Part shown: piece by piece, positions 24,060 to 33,800 of the stretch
How positions within the stretch are numbered: position 1 is the stretch's first letter
How the letters are laid out: every line of letters starts with the position of its first letter
From: Hahella sp. HNIBRBA332
GTDB lineage: Bacteria > Pseudomonadota > Gammaproteobacteria > Pseudomonadales > Oleiphilaceae
Direction of reading: 5' to 3'
DNA: 64,000 nt
Assembly: GCF_030719035.1 (NCBI RefSeq)
Contig: NZ_CP132203.1
Coordinates: forward strand, 186,001-250,000
Notes under the pieces: model-generated
Seen by the model: only the letters and a program-made list of their open reading frames with translations
What the model was told of the DNA's origin: nothing
Database searches by the model: none
Position numbers and translations under genes: made by a program

Positions 24060-25904
24060 ATGTCGAAGATTCATTTACTTTCCCCCCGATTAGCCAACCA
24101 GATTGCTGCGGGTGAGGTCGTCGAGCGGCCCTCCTCTGTGGTGAAGGAGTTAGTGGAGAATGCGTTGGACGCTGGTGCGCGCAAAATTGAAATCAACATT
24201 GAGAATGGCGGCGTCAAACTGATTCGAATTCGCGATGATGGCGGCGGTATTCAGCGGGAAGACTTACCGCTGGCGCTGTCCCGCCACGCCACCAGCAAAA
24301 TTGAAACGCTGGAAGACCTGGAAGCGGTAGCGACATTGGGATTTCGAGGGGAGGCGCTCGCCAGTATATGTTCCGTTTCCCGTCTCTCTCTGACGTCTCG
24401 TCCACAAAATCAGGGTGAAGCCTGGAAAGTGGAAGTGGAAGGGCGTGACATGAAGCCGGAAATATCCCCGGCGGCCCATACTCCCGGCACCACCGTGGAA
24501 GTCCGTGATCTGTTTTATAATACCCCGGCGCGTCGTAAGTTTATGCGTACGGAAAAAACAGAGTTTGGACATATTGAAGAAATTATCAAACGGCAGGCGT
24601 TGGGGCGACTGAGTGTCGCGTTTACCTTGCGGCATAACCAGAAGGTCGTGCATCAGTTACGCCCGGCCGGGTCGGAAGAAGATCACGTTCGTCGTATCGG
24701 ACAGCTTTGCGGCTCAAATTTCATTGAGAGCGCCATTCCTATCAATGTTTCAGCATCGGGGCTGTCATTGAGCGGCTGGGTGGCCAAACCTACGTTCTCT
24801 CGCAGTCAGGCGGATTTGCAGTACTTCTTCGTCAACGGCCGGGTGATACGGGACAAGCTGGTGGCGCATGCAGTAAGGCAGGCCTATCAGGATGTGCTTT
24901 ATCATGGTCGCCATCCCGCCTTCGTGCTCTATTTGGAGCTGGATCCCGCCACCGTCGACGTGAATGTGCATCCAACCAAGCACGAAGTGCGTTTCCGCGA
25001 AGGGCGTATGGTCCATGATTTCCTGTTTCGCAGTTTGCACAGGGCGCTGGCCGAAGTGAAGCCGCAGACTGCAGCGGCGGAGGCCATGCCTAATGTGGAA
25101 GCAGAACAGGTGCGTCCGGTAATGCAGTGGCCGACGCAGGATGTATTGCCTTTGAGGCAGCAGCCTGCTGCATCTGGTTTTGCGATGACGGGCGCACCGT
25201 CTGCAGGCGCTGTGAGAGAGCAAATCTCCGCTTACGGGCAATTGCATGATAATTCAGGGTTTGGCGATAGGCTAAGTTCTGCGTCGGCTGCAGCTGCGCC
25301 AGCCATGGATAACGTTGCAGAGGCCCCTCTGGGGTATGCGATTGCGCAGTTGCATGGCGTGTTCGTGCTGGCCCAGAACGCGCAAGGCATGGTTCTGGTC
25401 GATATGCATGCGGCGCATGAGCGCATTGTCTACGAGCGCATGAAGCGCTCATTGCACAATAGCGGCGTGACCACTCAGCCTATGCTGGTGCCGATGAATC
25501 TGGCTGTCAGCCGCCGGGAGTCTTTGGCTGTAGAAGAGAATGCAGAGACGTTGTGCCAGTTGGGGCTGGAGATCACAGTCGCCGGCGTAGAGTCTATAAT
25601 TGTTCGGCAAGTCCCGGCGTTATTGCGGAATGCCAATGTTGAAGCTCTGGTGCGGGACGTTATTGCGGAGCTTGCGGAGCATGGGTCTACTCGCAAAGTA
25701 GAGGAAACCATGAATGAGCTACTGGGGACTATGGCCTGTCATGGTGCGGTCCGGGCCAACCGGCAGCTGACCATCGCCGAAATGAATGCGTTATTGAGGG
25801 ATATGGAAGATACCGAGCGCAGCGGGCAATGTAACCACGGCCGACCGACATGGGTGCAGCTGACGATGTCTGAGCTGGATAAACTGTTTTTGCGGGGGCG
25901 ATAG
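24060..25904 (+). CDS. mutL: DNA mismatch repair protein MutL
   Basis: 614 residues from ATG 24060 (MSKIHLLSPRLANQIAAGEVV); an upstream extension of the frame is ignored. GHKL ATPase N-terminus (ENALDAGA, DDGGGI, TLGFRGEAL). The C-terminal domain keeps nuclease motifs DMHAAHERIVYE, ACHGAVRAN and CNHGRP, so this is the endonuclease-type MutL found in organisms lacking MutH. The MutL stop overlaps the miaA start by one base. Confidence 0.96.
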   Translation: MSKIHLLSPRLANQIAAGEVVERPSSVVKELVENALDAGARKIEINIENGGVKLIRIRDDGGGIQREDLPLALSRHATSKIETLEDLEAVATLGFRGEALASICSVSRLSLTSRPQNQGEAWKVEVEGRDMKPEISPAAHTPGTTVEVRDLFYNTPARRKFMRTEKTEFGHIEEIIKRQALGRLSVAFTLRHNQKVVHQLRPAGSEEDHVRRIGQLCGSNFIESAIPINVSASGLSLSGWVAKPTFSRSQADLQYFFVNGRVIRDKLVAHAVRQAYQDVLYHGRHPAFVLYLELDPATVDVNVHPTKHEVRFREGRMVHDFLFRSLHRALAEVKPQTAAAEAMPNVEAEQVRPVMQWPTQDVLPLRQQPAASGFAMTGAPSAGAVREQISAYGQLHDNSGFGDRLSSASAAAAPAMDNVAEAPLGYAIAQLHGVFVLAQNAQGMVLVDMHAAHERIVYERMKRSLHNSGVTTQPMLVPMNLAVSRRESLAVEENAETLCQLGLEITVAGVESIIVRQVPALLRNANVEALVRDVIAELAEHGSTRKVEETMNELLGTMACHGAVRANRQLTIAEMNALLRDMEDTERSGQCNHGRPTWVQLTMSELDKLFLRGR

Positions 25905-26902
25905 TGTCAGATAAAAAGGCGCTGCCGCCTGCCATATTGCTAATGGGGCCAACCGCATCCGGTAAAACGGACCTTGCAATGGCGCTGAGCGAGCGTCTCC
26001 CCTGTGACTTGATTAGCGTTGACTCTGTCATGGTGTATCGCGGCATGGATATCGGTTCCGCCAAACCAGATCCGGAAACGTTAGCGCGCTACCCTCATCA
26101 TTTGATTGATATTCGCGATCCGGCTGAACCCTATTCCGCTGCAGAGTTTCGCACTGACGCGCTACGCCTCATGGAGCAAAGCGTTAACGCTGGGCGCATT
26201 CCTCTGCTGGTAGGCGGCACTATTATGTACTATAAAGCTTTGTGCCAAGGGTTAGGCGATATGCCCAGCGCGGACGAGAATGTGCGTGAACAGATACTGG
26301 CTGAAGCGGAGCAGGTTGGCTGGCCGGCGCTGCATGAGCAGCTGCGCCAATTCGATCCAGTGGCGGCGGCTAAAATCCACCCGAATAACCGTCAGCGCAT
26401 TCAGCGCGCTTTGGAAGTGTATCGGCTGACAGGGAAGCCGCTCTCGCATTATTGGGCGGCGGATGGAGTGAATCCGGAAAATGAGCTCAATTGGGACAGT
26501 GTGAATGGCGCAGCTTTGCCTTACAATGCGCTAAACTTAGCTCTGGCTCCCGTTAAGCGAGAAGATTTACACGGCCGTATCGCCAAGCGCTTTCAGATCA
26601 TGCTGGAGCAAGGCTTGTTAGATGAAGTCGAGCAGTTGCGTCAGCGTGGCGACCTGAATGTGGGGCTGCCCTCTATCAGGGCGGTAGGGTATCGTCAGGT
26701 GTGGTCTTATCTCGAAGGTGAGTTTGGTCGGGAAGAAATGGTGGAAAAAGCGACCGCAGCCACTCGTCAGTTGGCGAAAAGACAAATGACTTGGTTGCGC
26801 TCCTGGCCCGAGATAAATTGGTTGTCTGCAGATGATACACAATTAGTCGAAGTCGCTATGCGACTGATTTCACAACGGTTACAATCGTGTAATCCACTAT
26901 AG
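25904..26902 (+). CDS. miaA: tRNA dimethylallyltransferase
   Basis: 332 residues; adds the isopentenyl group to A37 of UNN-decoding tRNAs, the substrate later methylthiolated by MiaB (encoded at 58966). P-loop GPTASGKTDLAM, DSVMVYRGMDIGSAKP, and LVGGTIMYYKAL motifs. GTG start overlaps the mutL TAG by one base, so translation is coupled. Confidence 0.96.
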   Translation: MSDKKALPPAILLMGPTASGKTDLAMALSERLPCDLISVDSVMVYRGMDIGSAKPDPETLARYPHHLIDIRDPAEPYSAAEFRTDALRLMEQSVNAGRIPLLVGGTIMYYKALCQGLGDMPSADENVREQILAEAEQVGWPALHEQLRQFDPVAAAKIHPNNRQRIQRALEVYRLTGKPLSHYWAADGVNPENELNWDSVNGAALPYNALNLALAPVKREDLHGRIAKRFQIMLEQGLLDEVEQLRQRGDLNVGLPSIRAVGYRQVWSYLEGEFGREEMVEKATAATRQLAKRQMTWLRSWPEINWLSADDTQLVEVAMRLISQRLQSCNPL

Positions 26903-27036
26903 GTCAGATCGGAGGTTAGCGCTATACTATTACTCAATGCTGTCCAAAGTGCTGGCAAACCGTCCCTGGTGATAATGCATACACGAGTTAGTAATTTAAT
27001 CACCGATAATTAGAACTAATAAGTAGGAGAATTCCA

Positions 27037-27288
27037 ATGTCAAAAGGGCAGTCTTTACAAGACCCTTATTTAAATGCGCTACGGAAGGAACGCATCCCGG
27101 TATCCATATTCCTGGTAAACGGCATCAAACTGCAGGGACAAATTGAATCGTTCGATCAGTTTGTAATTCTGTTGAAAAACACCGTCAGCCAAATGGTTTA
27201 CAAGCACGCTATCTCCACCGTCGTCCCTGCCCGGAACGTACGTATCGCCGCACCAGGCGAAGGAGAGAACGAAGCATCTAACGCTTAA
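27037..27288 (+). CDS. hfq: RNA chaperone Hfq
   Basis: 83 residues, with the Sm1 (IPVSIFLVNGIKLQGQIESFD) and Sm2 (YKHAISTVVP) motifs. Forms a hexamer that pairs small RNAs with mRNAs. RBS TAGGAGAA nine bases upstream. The C-terminal tail is short, as in Pseudomonas. Confidence 0.98.
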   Translation: MSKGQSLQDPYLNALRKERIPVSIFLVNGIKLQGQIESFDQFVILLKNTVSQMVYKHAISTVVPARNVRIAAPGEGENEASNA

Positions 27289-27305
27289 TGCGGAGCAGCG
27301 CCTGA

Positions 27306-28598
27306 TTGTTTGAGCGTCCTAAAGCGGGTGAGCGAGCTGTACTTGTTCACCTGGATATGCTGGAAGAAAAAGATCGAGAAGACCCTCGCGAGCTTACGGA
27401 ATTAGCTTTATCAGCCGGCGCAGATCCTGTTGCGTTGGTCACCGGAACCCGTAATCAGCCCAGTCCGCGGTACTTTGTCGGCAGCGGTAAGCTGGAGGAA
27501 ATCAGGGCGGCGGTAATTGAGCACGAGGCGGAAGTCGTACTGTTCAATCATTCTCTTACTCCTAGTCAGGAACGAAACCTGGAAAAAGATCTGCAGGTGC
27601 GGGTTCTGGATAGGACTGGTCTGATTCTGGACATCTTCGCCCAGCGAGCGCGAACTCATGAAGGTAAGCTTCAGGTGGAGCTGGCTCAGCTTGAGCACTT
27701 GTCTACGAGGCTGGTGCGGGGCTGGACCCACCTTGAGCGTCAGAAAGGCGGAATTGGTCTGCGTGGGCCGGGTGAGACCCAGCTCGAAACTGACAGACGA
27801 CTCATCCGCGGTCGCATCAAATCTATACACAAGCGTCTGGAAAAAGTTCGCAAACAACGTGAACAGGGCCGGCGCGCACGTCGCCGGGCGGAAGTGCCGA
27901 CCATTTCTCTTGTTGGCTACACTAACGCTGGCAAATCTACTCTCTTTAATCGCATATCTTTGTCCGATGTTTATGCCGCCGATCAGTTGTTCGCGACGTT
28001 GGATCCGACGTTGCGGCGCGTTAATCTGGAGAACTACGGGCCTGTGGTATTGGCTGACACGGTAGGATTTATCCGACATCTTCCTCACAAGCTTGTCGAC
28101 GCGTTTCGTGCGACATTGGAGGAGACCTGCAATGCTTCGTTATTGCTCCACGTCGTGGATGCGAGCGACCCGAAGCGCAGGGAAAACATCGAGCAAGTTG
28201 AGGATGTTTTGAAGGAAATCGGCGCTGACGATATTCCTTCCCTCTTTGTTTTCAATAAAGTGGATCGTCTGGAGGCTGCCGAGCCTCGCCTGGAAATGAA
28301 TGAAAATGGCGAGCCAGTTCGTGTTTGGGTTTCGGCTGTCACCGGAGAAGGTCTTGAGCTGCTGGAGCAGGCGACCGGAAAGCTGTTGGGCGCTGATATG
28401 GTCGATGAGACGCTTTGCATACCGCCCGCGCTGGGGCGCTTGCGCGCCAAGCTTTATGAAAGAGAGGCTGTGTTGTCAGAAGAGGTGAGGGAGGATGGTT
28501 CCTTTTCTGTGCATATAAAGATGCCGAAGACCGACTGGCTGCAAATAGCGCATAAGGAAGGCGTGAAACTTGAACAGCTTACCGGACATGTCTGCTAA
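27306..28598 (+). CDS. hflX: Ribosome-splitting GTPase HflX
   Basis: 430 residues. N-terminal HflX domain (GTRNQPSPRYFVGSGK), a coiled-coil linker, and a G domain (VGYTNAGKSTLFN, DTVGFIRHLP, NKVD). Splits stalled 70S ribosomes. TTG start 17 bases after the hfq stop, so co-expressed with hfq. Confidence 0.95.
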   Translation: MFERPKAGERAVLVHLDMLEEKDREDPRELTELALSAGADPVALVTGTRNQPSPRYFVGSGKLEEIRAAVIEHEAEVVLFNHSLTPSQERNLEKDLQVRVLDRTGLILDIFAQRARTHEGKLQVELAQLEHLSTRLVRGWTHLERQKGGIGLRGPGETQLETDRRLIRGRIKSIHKRLEKVRKQREQGRRARRRAEVPTISLVGYTNAGKSTLFNRISLSDVYAADQLFATLDPTLRRVNLENYGPVVLADTVGFIRHLPHKLVDAFRATLEETCNASLLLHVVDASDPKRRENIEQVEDVLKEIGADDIPSLFVFNKVDRLEAAEPRLEMNENGEPVRVWVSAVTGEGLELLEQATGKLLGADMVDETLCIPPALGRLRAKLYEREAVLSEEVREDGSFSVHIKMPKTDWLQIAHKEGVKLEQLTGHVC

Positions 28599-28675
28599 GC
28601 TCAGAGGTTGTGCATATCGACGATCTGGGCGCGCTGCATTGTATGTTGGCGTTATCTTAATTACATTTCAGAACC

Positions 28676-28704
28676 TTGCCGATCGAGACATAGATAAATA
28701 GTAT
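28676..28704 (+). promoter_or_regulatory. Candidate sigma-70 promoter for hflKC
   Basis: TTGCCG, 17 bases, TAGTAT, 40 bases before the hflK ATG, in the only sizeable gap (146 bp) of the hflX-hflKC run. Confidence 0.4.
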
Positions 28705-28744
28705 TACGCGCAAGCTTTAAATCTTCACAACGAAGGGGAATAAA

Positions 28745-29911
28745 ATGGCTTGGAATGAACCAGGCGGAAATAATAATCAGGACCCATGGGGCTCAGGCCG
28801 TCGCGGCAACAAGAATGACGGACCGCCAGATCTGGATGAAGTCATTCGCAAAGGTCTGGAGAAAGTCGGCGGATTGTTTGGCGGCAAGCCTTCCCGGGGG
28901 GGCTCTTCCGGCGGTGGTGGCGTCTCTGGCGGCGTGGCGGCGATTATTATCGTTGTATTGGTGCTGCTCGCTGTCTCCAACTCTGTGTTCCGTGTAGACG
29001 AAAAAGAAAACGCGATTGTGCTGCGCTTTGGTAAGTATTTGGATACGCGTCAGCCTGGTCTGCAATTTAAAATCCCTCTGATTGACCAAGTCTTTATTGA
29101 AGAAGTTACTTCGGTTCGCAATCAGAAGAAAAAAGGCCACATGCTGACGGAAGATGAAAATATCGTTGATATTGATCTGACCGTTCAATACGTTATTGGC
29201 GATCTGCGCAAATATACCCTGGTAATGCGCGACCCCGTCACCACCTTGGACTTTGCGATAGACAGCGCTTTGCGCCATGAGGTCGGCTCTGAATCTATGG
29301 ATAAAGTTCTGACGGAAGGGCGTGCGATTCTGGCTATTAATGTGCAGGATCGTTTACAGCGTTATCTTGACTTCTACGGCTCTGGCATTGAAGTGAAGAA
29401 AGTGAACATCAATGCTGCACAGCCTCCTGCGGCGGTTAAGTCTGCATTTGAGGAGGTTCAGCGTGCTAAAGAGGACGAGCAAAAGGTCATCAACCGAGCG
29501 CAAGCTTATAAGAATCAGGTCGTGCCTGAAGCTAGAGGTAAGGCGCAGCGGGTTATCGAAGAAGCCAAAGCTTATCGGGATCAGGTGATCGCGCAGGCTG
29601 AAGGTGAAACCCAGCGTTTCTTGAAAGTGCTTGAGATCTACGAGAGTGCGCCAGGGGTAACCCGCGAGCGTTTGTATATCGATACGATGGAGAAAGTTTT
29701 GTCTGGCAGCAGCAAGGTGTTGGTGGATCAAGGGCAAGGAAACAACATCATGTACCTTCCATTGGATAAGATGCTGAATCGCGCAGATGCGGCTCCGGCA
29801 GCGGGCGCTATCATACCGCGTAATGTCGATACGGGCTCCAGCGGCACTTCCCGCGCAGTGGAGGATTTCCGTTCCCGTAACGAAGTTCTGAGCAGAAGCA
29901 GGGGCCAATAA
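28745..29911 (+). CDS. hflK: FtsH protease modulator HflK
   Basis: 388 residues. Gly/Pro-rich cytoplasmic N-terminus, one membrane helix (about 63-80), periplasmic SPFH/band-7 domain, and a long charged helix (about 235-300). With HflC it cages the membrane protease FtsH and limits its activity. RBS GAAGGGG. Stop and hflC start overlap by one base (TAATG). Confidence 0.95.
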   Translation: MAWNEPGGNNNQDPWGSGRRGNKNDGPPDLDEVIRKGLEKVGGLFGGKPSRGGSSGGGGVSGGVAAIIIVVLVLLAVSNSVFRVDEKENAIVLRFGKYLDTRQPGLQFKIPLIDQVFIEEVTSVRNQKKKGHMLTEDENIVDIDLTVQYVIGDLRKYTLVMRDPVTTLDFAIDSALRHEVGSESMDKVLTEGRAILAINVQDRLQRYLDFYGSGIEVKKVNINAAQPPAAVKSAFEEVQRAKEDEQKVINRAQAYKNQVVPEARGKAQRVIEEAKAYRDQVIAQAEGETQRFLKVLEIYESAPGVTRERLYIDTMEKVLSGSSKVLVDQGQGNNIMYLPLDKMLNRADAAPAAGAIIPRNVDTGSSGTSRAVEDFRSRNEVLSRSRGQ

Positions 29912-30795
29912 TGACTACAAGATTTGCAATTTCTCTCGGCGCTATCTTGCTGGCCATCATTGTCGTCATGCAAGGCGTATACATTGTTCCAGAGACTCAT
30001 AGAGCCGTATTGCTGCGATTTGGCGGTATGGTCGAATCCGATATCGGAGCTGGGCTTCACTTCAAGATCCCCTTTGTGGATGTGGCCCGGAAGTTTGATA
30101 TCCGGGTACTGGTAATGGATTTGCCAACCAAGAGTTACCTTACTGGTGAGCAAAAGCCGCTGGACGTCGACTCATACGCGACATGGCGCATAGTGAATGT
30201 GGGGCAGTTCTATCGCTCCACCGCCGGCGATGAAAATAATGCGGTGCGTCTGCTTGAGTCGCGAATAGATAACGGTCTGCGTGATCAGTTTGGCCGTCGC
30301 ACCATGCATGAAGTGGTTGCTGGCGAACGGGAAGAGCTGATGGAAGAGCTGACCAAGAGTCTGGACCAAATTGCCCGTACAGAATTTGGTATTGAAATCA
30401 ATGATATCCGTGTTCGTGCGATTGAATTGCCAACTCGCGTTAGCGACTCTGTGTACGAAAGGATGGAGTCTGAGCGTCTAAAAATTGCTCAGCAGCATCG
30501 TTCACAAGGTGAAGAGCAAGCCGAAGCCGTGCGCGCGGCGGCGGACGCCGAAAGAACGGTTATTGATGCGAATGCCTACAAAGAAGCTGAGCAGATTCGA
30601 GGAGAAGGCGACTCCGTCGCATCCAGGATCTATGCTGACGCATTCAGCAAAAATCCGGAGTTTTACTCTTTCTACCGGAGTATGGGCGCTTATGAGCAAA
30701 CCTTCTCCAGTAAGGGGGACTTGCTGATCCTGCAACCAGATAGCGAGTTTCTTCGATACCTGAAACAACCACGAAGCGCTTCCCAAGGGAATTAA
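29911..30795 (+). CDS. hflC: FtsH protease modulator HflC
   Basis: 294 residues; N-terminal membrane helix (about 5-25), SPFH domain, and the C-terminal YSFYRSMGAYEQTF...LLILQPDSEFLRYL signature. Partner of HflK. Confidence 0.96.
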   Translation: MTTRFAISLGAILLAIIVVMQGVYIVPETHRAVLLRFGGMVESDIGAGLHFKIPFVDVARKFDIRVLVMDLPTKSYLTGEQKPLDVDSYATWRIVNVGQFYRSTAGDENNAVRLLESRIDNGLRDQFGRRTMHEVVAGEREELMEELTKSLDQIARTEFGIEINDIRVRAIELPTRVSDSVYERMESERLKIAQQHRSQGEEQAEAVRAAADAERTVIDANAYKEAEQIRGEGDSVASRIYADAFSKNPEFYSFYRSMGAYEQTFSSKGDLLILQPDSEFLRYLKQPRSASQGN

Positions 30796-30846
30796 CCCAG
30801 CCTTAAAAAGCATTGGGAAGCCGCCGAAATAGTGGTAATATTCTGC

Positions 30847-30871
30847 AACCGGGAACTATCCCGGTTTTTTT
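30847..30871 (+). terminator. Intrinsic terminator of hflKC
   Basis: Stem AACCGGGA/TCCCGGTT with loop ACTA followed by seven or more T residues, 51 bases after the hflC stop. Confidence 0.9.
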
Positions 30872-30948
30872 GTGATTAAATACCGGCAACTGTATATATT
30901 TTGTGTGGCTTTGCTCTCAGTTTTGAACGGCGCAAAGCAAGGTAACGG

Positions 30949-31146
30949 GTGATCCCAATGTGGCGGGAACTGGGAATTGCGCTCTGTCTGATGTTGGTGT
31001 TGGAAGGCGTCCTTCCTTTTCTGTATCCGCGACGCTGGCGAAACATGGTGGTCCGGTTGGCGCAAGTTGATGATGGGACTATGCGGATGGCCGGTCTTGT
31101 ATGCATGCTTGTTGGGACTGCCCTGTTATACCTGATCAAGCAGTGA
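30949..31146 (+). CDS. DUF2065 small membrane protein (YjeT-like)
   Basis: 65 residues with two hydrophobic segments (about 8-27 and 46-62) and the family pattern LVLEG...P..YP..W between them. Function unknown; the gene commonly sits between hflC and purA/hisZ. GTG 30949 has an AAGG sequence six bases upstream; ATG 30958 would shorten it by three residues. Confidence 0.85.
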   Translation: MIPMWRELGIALCLMLVLEGVLPFLYPRRWRNMVVRLAQVDDGTMRMAGLVCMLVGTALLYLIKQ

Positions 31147-31190
31147 CCTTCCGTTCACACAAAACGTTGCGCACCAAAAAGGTGAAATGA

Positions 31191-32414
31191 ATGTTTGGCG
31201 ATACGCAGTCAATGTCCGAATCTGATTTATGGCTTCTCCCTGATGGCGTGGAAGAATTGTTGCCGCCAGAGGCCAAACGCATTGAGGAATTAAGACGACA
31301 GTTGCTGGACCTCTATCACTCCTGGGGTTACGAAATGATCGTGCCGCCCCTGTTGGAATTCCTGGACTCTCTGCTTATTGGCGTTGGGCGCGATCTGGAG
31401 TTGGAGATGTTCAAAGTGACGGACCAGCTTACCGGACGACTGATGGGAATTAGAGCGGATATGACGCCCCAGGTGGCTCGTATAGACTCACGCCGTTCCC
31501 ATGATGTCGCCAGTCGATTCTGTTACATCGGCAGTGTTTTGCGCACAAAATCTCCCAGTATGTTTTCCTCACGCACTCCAATTCAGACTGGGTGTGAGCT
31601 TTATGGTGTAGTGGGCTCAGCCGCCGATATTGAGATTATTTCTCTGATGCTGGAAACGCTGAATCTGGCTAAGATCAGTCCGCTGCACATGGATATCGCT
31701 CATGTTGGCGTCTATCAGGCAATACTGGCGGAAGCGAAACTGTCCAAGATTCAGTCTGAGGCGCTGTTTGAGGCTTTGCGCAGAAAAGCGATTCCAGAGG
31801 TTGACGAGATAGCTGCGACTATTCCAGACAAAGCAATTCGTCAAAAAGTCATGGCGCTGCCGAGACTGGCCGGCGGCAAAGAGAAAATGAAAGAAGCGCG
31901 CAAAATTTTTGCGGGTAATCCAGATATTGAGTACGCGCTGGACGAAATGAGCCAAGTCGCCGCAGTTATTGGCGAGCGCTACCCGGAAGTGGAGATTTAC
32001 TTCGATTTCTGTGAAATGCGTGGCTACAAGTATTACACCGGTCTGGTGTTCGCTGCATATACCGAAGGCCTGGGACAGGCTGTGGCGAAGGGCGGGCGTT
32101 ATGATGAAGTAGGGCGCGATTTCGGACGGGGGCGCCCTGCGATGGGCTTCAGCGTGGATTTGAAAGCTTTATACCGCATGGGCAAGCGCGAATGGGCGCA
32201 GCCGGCGGGCGCTATTTTGGCTCCAAACGGTCAGGAAGCAGAGTTATGGGAGCTGATCAGGCAGTTGCGGCGGAGTGACAGAGTTATACAACTGATGCCT
32301 GGTGAGGAAGCCGGCCACTGGGCCTCCCACTGTGATCGCCAAATCGTACGGGACGAGTCGGGGCAATGGATCGTAACGCCCTTAACCGAATTCAATCCTA
32401 ATCAAGTTAAATAG
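31191..32414 (+). CDS. hisZ: ATP phosphoribosyltransferase regulatory subunit
   Basis: 407 residues, a histidyl-tRNA-synthetase paralogue lacking the anticodon domain. It pairs with short-form HisG in the first step of histidine synthesis. WLLPDGVEELLPPEA near the N-terminus, TGRLMGIRADMTPQVAR, and YYTGLVFAAYTEG are typical. AAGGTGA RBS before ATG 31191. Implies a short HisG elsewhere. Confidence 0.94.
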   Translation: MFGDTQSMSESDLWLLPDGVEELLPPEAKRIEELRRQLLDLYHSWGYEMIVPPLLEFLDSLLIGVGRDLELEMFKVTDQLTGRLMGIRADMTPQVARIDSRRSHDVASRFCYIGSVLRTKSPSMFSSRTPIQTGCELYGVVGSAADIEIISLMLETLNLAKISPLHMDIAHVGVYQAILAEAKLSKIQSEALFEALRRKAIPEVDEIAATIPDKAIRQKVMALPRLAGGKEKMKEARKIFAGNPDIEYALDEMSQVAAVIGERYPEVEIYFDFCEMRGYKYYTGLVFAAYTEGLGQAVAKGGRYDEVGRDFGRGRPAMGFSVDLKALYRMGKREWAQPAGAILAPNGQEAELWELIRQLRRSDRVIQLMPGEEAGHWASHCDRQIVRDESGQWIVTPLTEFNPNQVK

Positions 32415-32427
32415 AGATTTAATCATC

Positions 32428-33726
32428 ATGGGCAAAAATGTGGTCATTCTCGGCACTCAATGGGGTGACGAGGGCAAAGGTAAGATTGTGGATCTGCTGA
32501 CGGAAGAAGTTGCTGCGGTGGCTCGTTTCCAAGGCGGACACAACGCCGGGCACACTTTGGTGATAGACGGACAGAAAACCGTTCTACACCTGATTCCTTC
32601 AGGGATTTTGCGCAACAATGTCGCCTGCCTAATTGGTAATGGCGTAGTGTTGGCGCCGGATGCATTGCTGTCGGAGATCAAGACCCTGGAAGACAAAGGC
32701 GTGCCAGTGCGTCAGCGTCTATTCCTGAGCCCTGCATGTCCTCTGATTCTGCCTTACCACAAGGCTTTGGATCTGGCGCGGGAAGAGCGTCTGGGTTCGG
32801 CGAAAATTGGTACGACTGGTCGAGGCATTGGTCCCGCCTATGAAGACAAAGTAGCGCGTCGCGGCGTACGCCTTGGCGATTTGGCGAAGCCTGAGCGCTT
32901 TGCTGAGAAGTTGAAGGAGATCATGCAGTATCAGAACTTTGTTCTGGAGCACTACTATAAGGTCGCTCCGATTGATTATCAGAAGACGCTCGATGAAACT
33001 CTGAAAATGGCGGAAGAGTTGCTGCCGATGATGGCGGACGTCACTGACATGCTGCATGAGTTCAGAAAGCGTGGCGAGAATGTTCTTTTTGAAGGCGCTC
33101 AGGGTTCCTTGTTGGACATTGACCTGGGCACTTATCCCTTCGTTACTTCATCCAACACCACTGCGGGCGGCACTGCGACCGGTAGCGGTTTTGGTCCGAT
33201 GTATCTGGACTATGTATTGGGCATCACCAAGGCTTATGCGACGCGCGTAGGCTCAGGTCCATTCCCAACAGAGTTATTTGATGACGTTGGCGCCTATTTG
33301 GCTAAGAAAGGCAACGAATTTGGCGCAACGACTGGTCGTCCTCGTCGCTGTGGTTGGTTTGATGCGGTTGCTCTGCGTCACGCCATCCAAATCAATAGCG
33401 TTTCTGGAATCTGCCTGACTAAGCTGGATGTCCTGGATGGCTTGGATGTTGTGAAAGTATGCGTTGGCTATCGCACTGCGGATGGCGTTGAAATTACGCG
33501 CCCACCAATCGACTGTGAAGCGTTTGGTGAGGTGGAGCCGGTTTACGAGGAGCTGCCAGGCTGGAAAGAGAGTACTTTTGGCGTCAAGCGCGTAGAAGAT
33601 CTTCCTAAGAACGCGCAAGATTATATCGTCTTCCTGGAGAAGCAGATTGAAGCGCCAATTGATGTTATTTCCACTGGTCCGGATCGTAACGAGACGATCA
33701 CATTGAGACACCCATTCTCAGCATAA
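32428..33726 (+). CDS. purA: Adenylosuccinate synthetase
   Basis: 432 residues; GTP-dependent conversion of IMP and aspartate to adenylosuccinate. P-loop-like GTQWGDEGKGK at the N-terminus, GHNAGHT, and TTTGRPRRCGW-type region near 300. Starts 13 bases after the hisZ stop; the two form an operon. Confidence 0.98.
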   Translation: MGKNVVILGTQWGDEGKGKIVDLLTEEVAAVARFQGGHNAGHTLVIDGQKTVLHLIPSGILRNNVACLIGNGVVLAPDALLSEIKTLEDKGVPVRQRLFLSPACPLILPYHKALDLAREERLGSAKIGTTGRGIGPAYEDKVARRGVRLGDLAKPERFAEKLKEIMQYQNFVLEHYYKVAPIDYQKTLDETLKMAEELLPMMADVTDMLHEFRKRGENVLFEGAQGSLLDIDLGTYPFVTSSNTTAGGTATGSGFGPMYLDYVLGITKAYATRVGSGPFPTELFDDVGAYLAKKGNEFGATTGRPRRCGWFDAVALRHAIQINSVSGICLTKLDVLDGLDVVKVCVGYRTADGVEITRPPIDCEAFGEVEPVYEELPGWKESTFGVKRVEDLPKNAQDYIVFLEKQIEAPIDVISTGPDRNETITLRHPFSA

Positions 33727-33730
33727 GTTG

Positions 33731-33789
33731 AAGGGGCGCTTAGCCCCTTTCAGCGAGCTATAAAAAAACGCCCCGTTTGGGGCGTTTTT
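33731..33789. terminator. Tandem terminators after purA, second one bidirectional
   Basis: First hairpin AAGGGGC/GCCCCTT (33731-33749). Second, AAAAACGCCCC/GGGGCGTTTTT with loop GTTT (33764-33789), has T-runs in both directions and can end both purA and the leftward gene at 33801. Confidence 0.9.
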
Positions 33790-33800
33790 CGTATGTGGGC

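Noticed and set aside
27411..28088. 225-codon leftward open frame antisense to hflX
   Set aside because: Shadow frame; no start context or recognisable domain.
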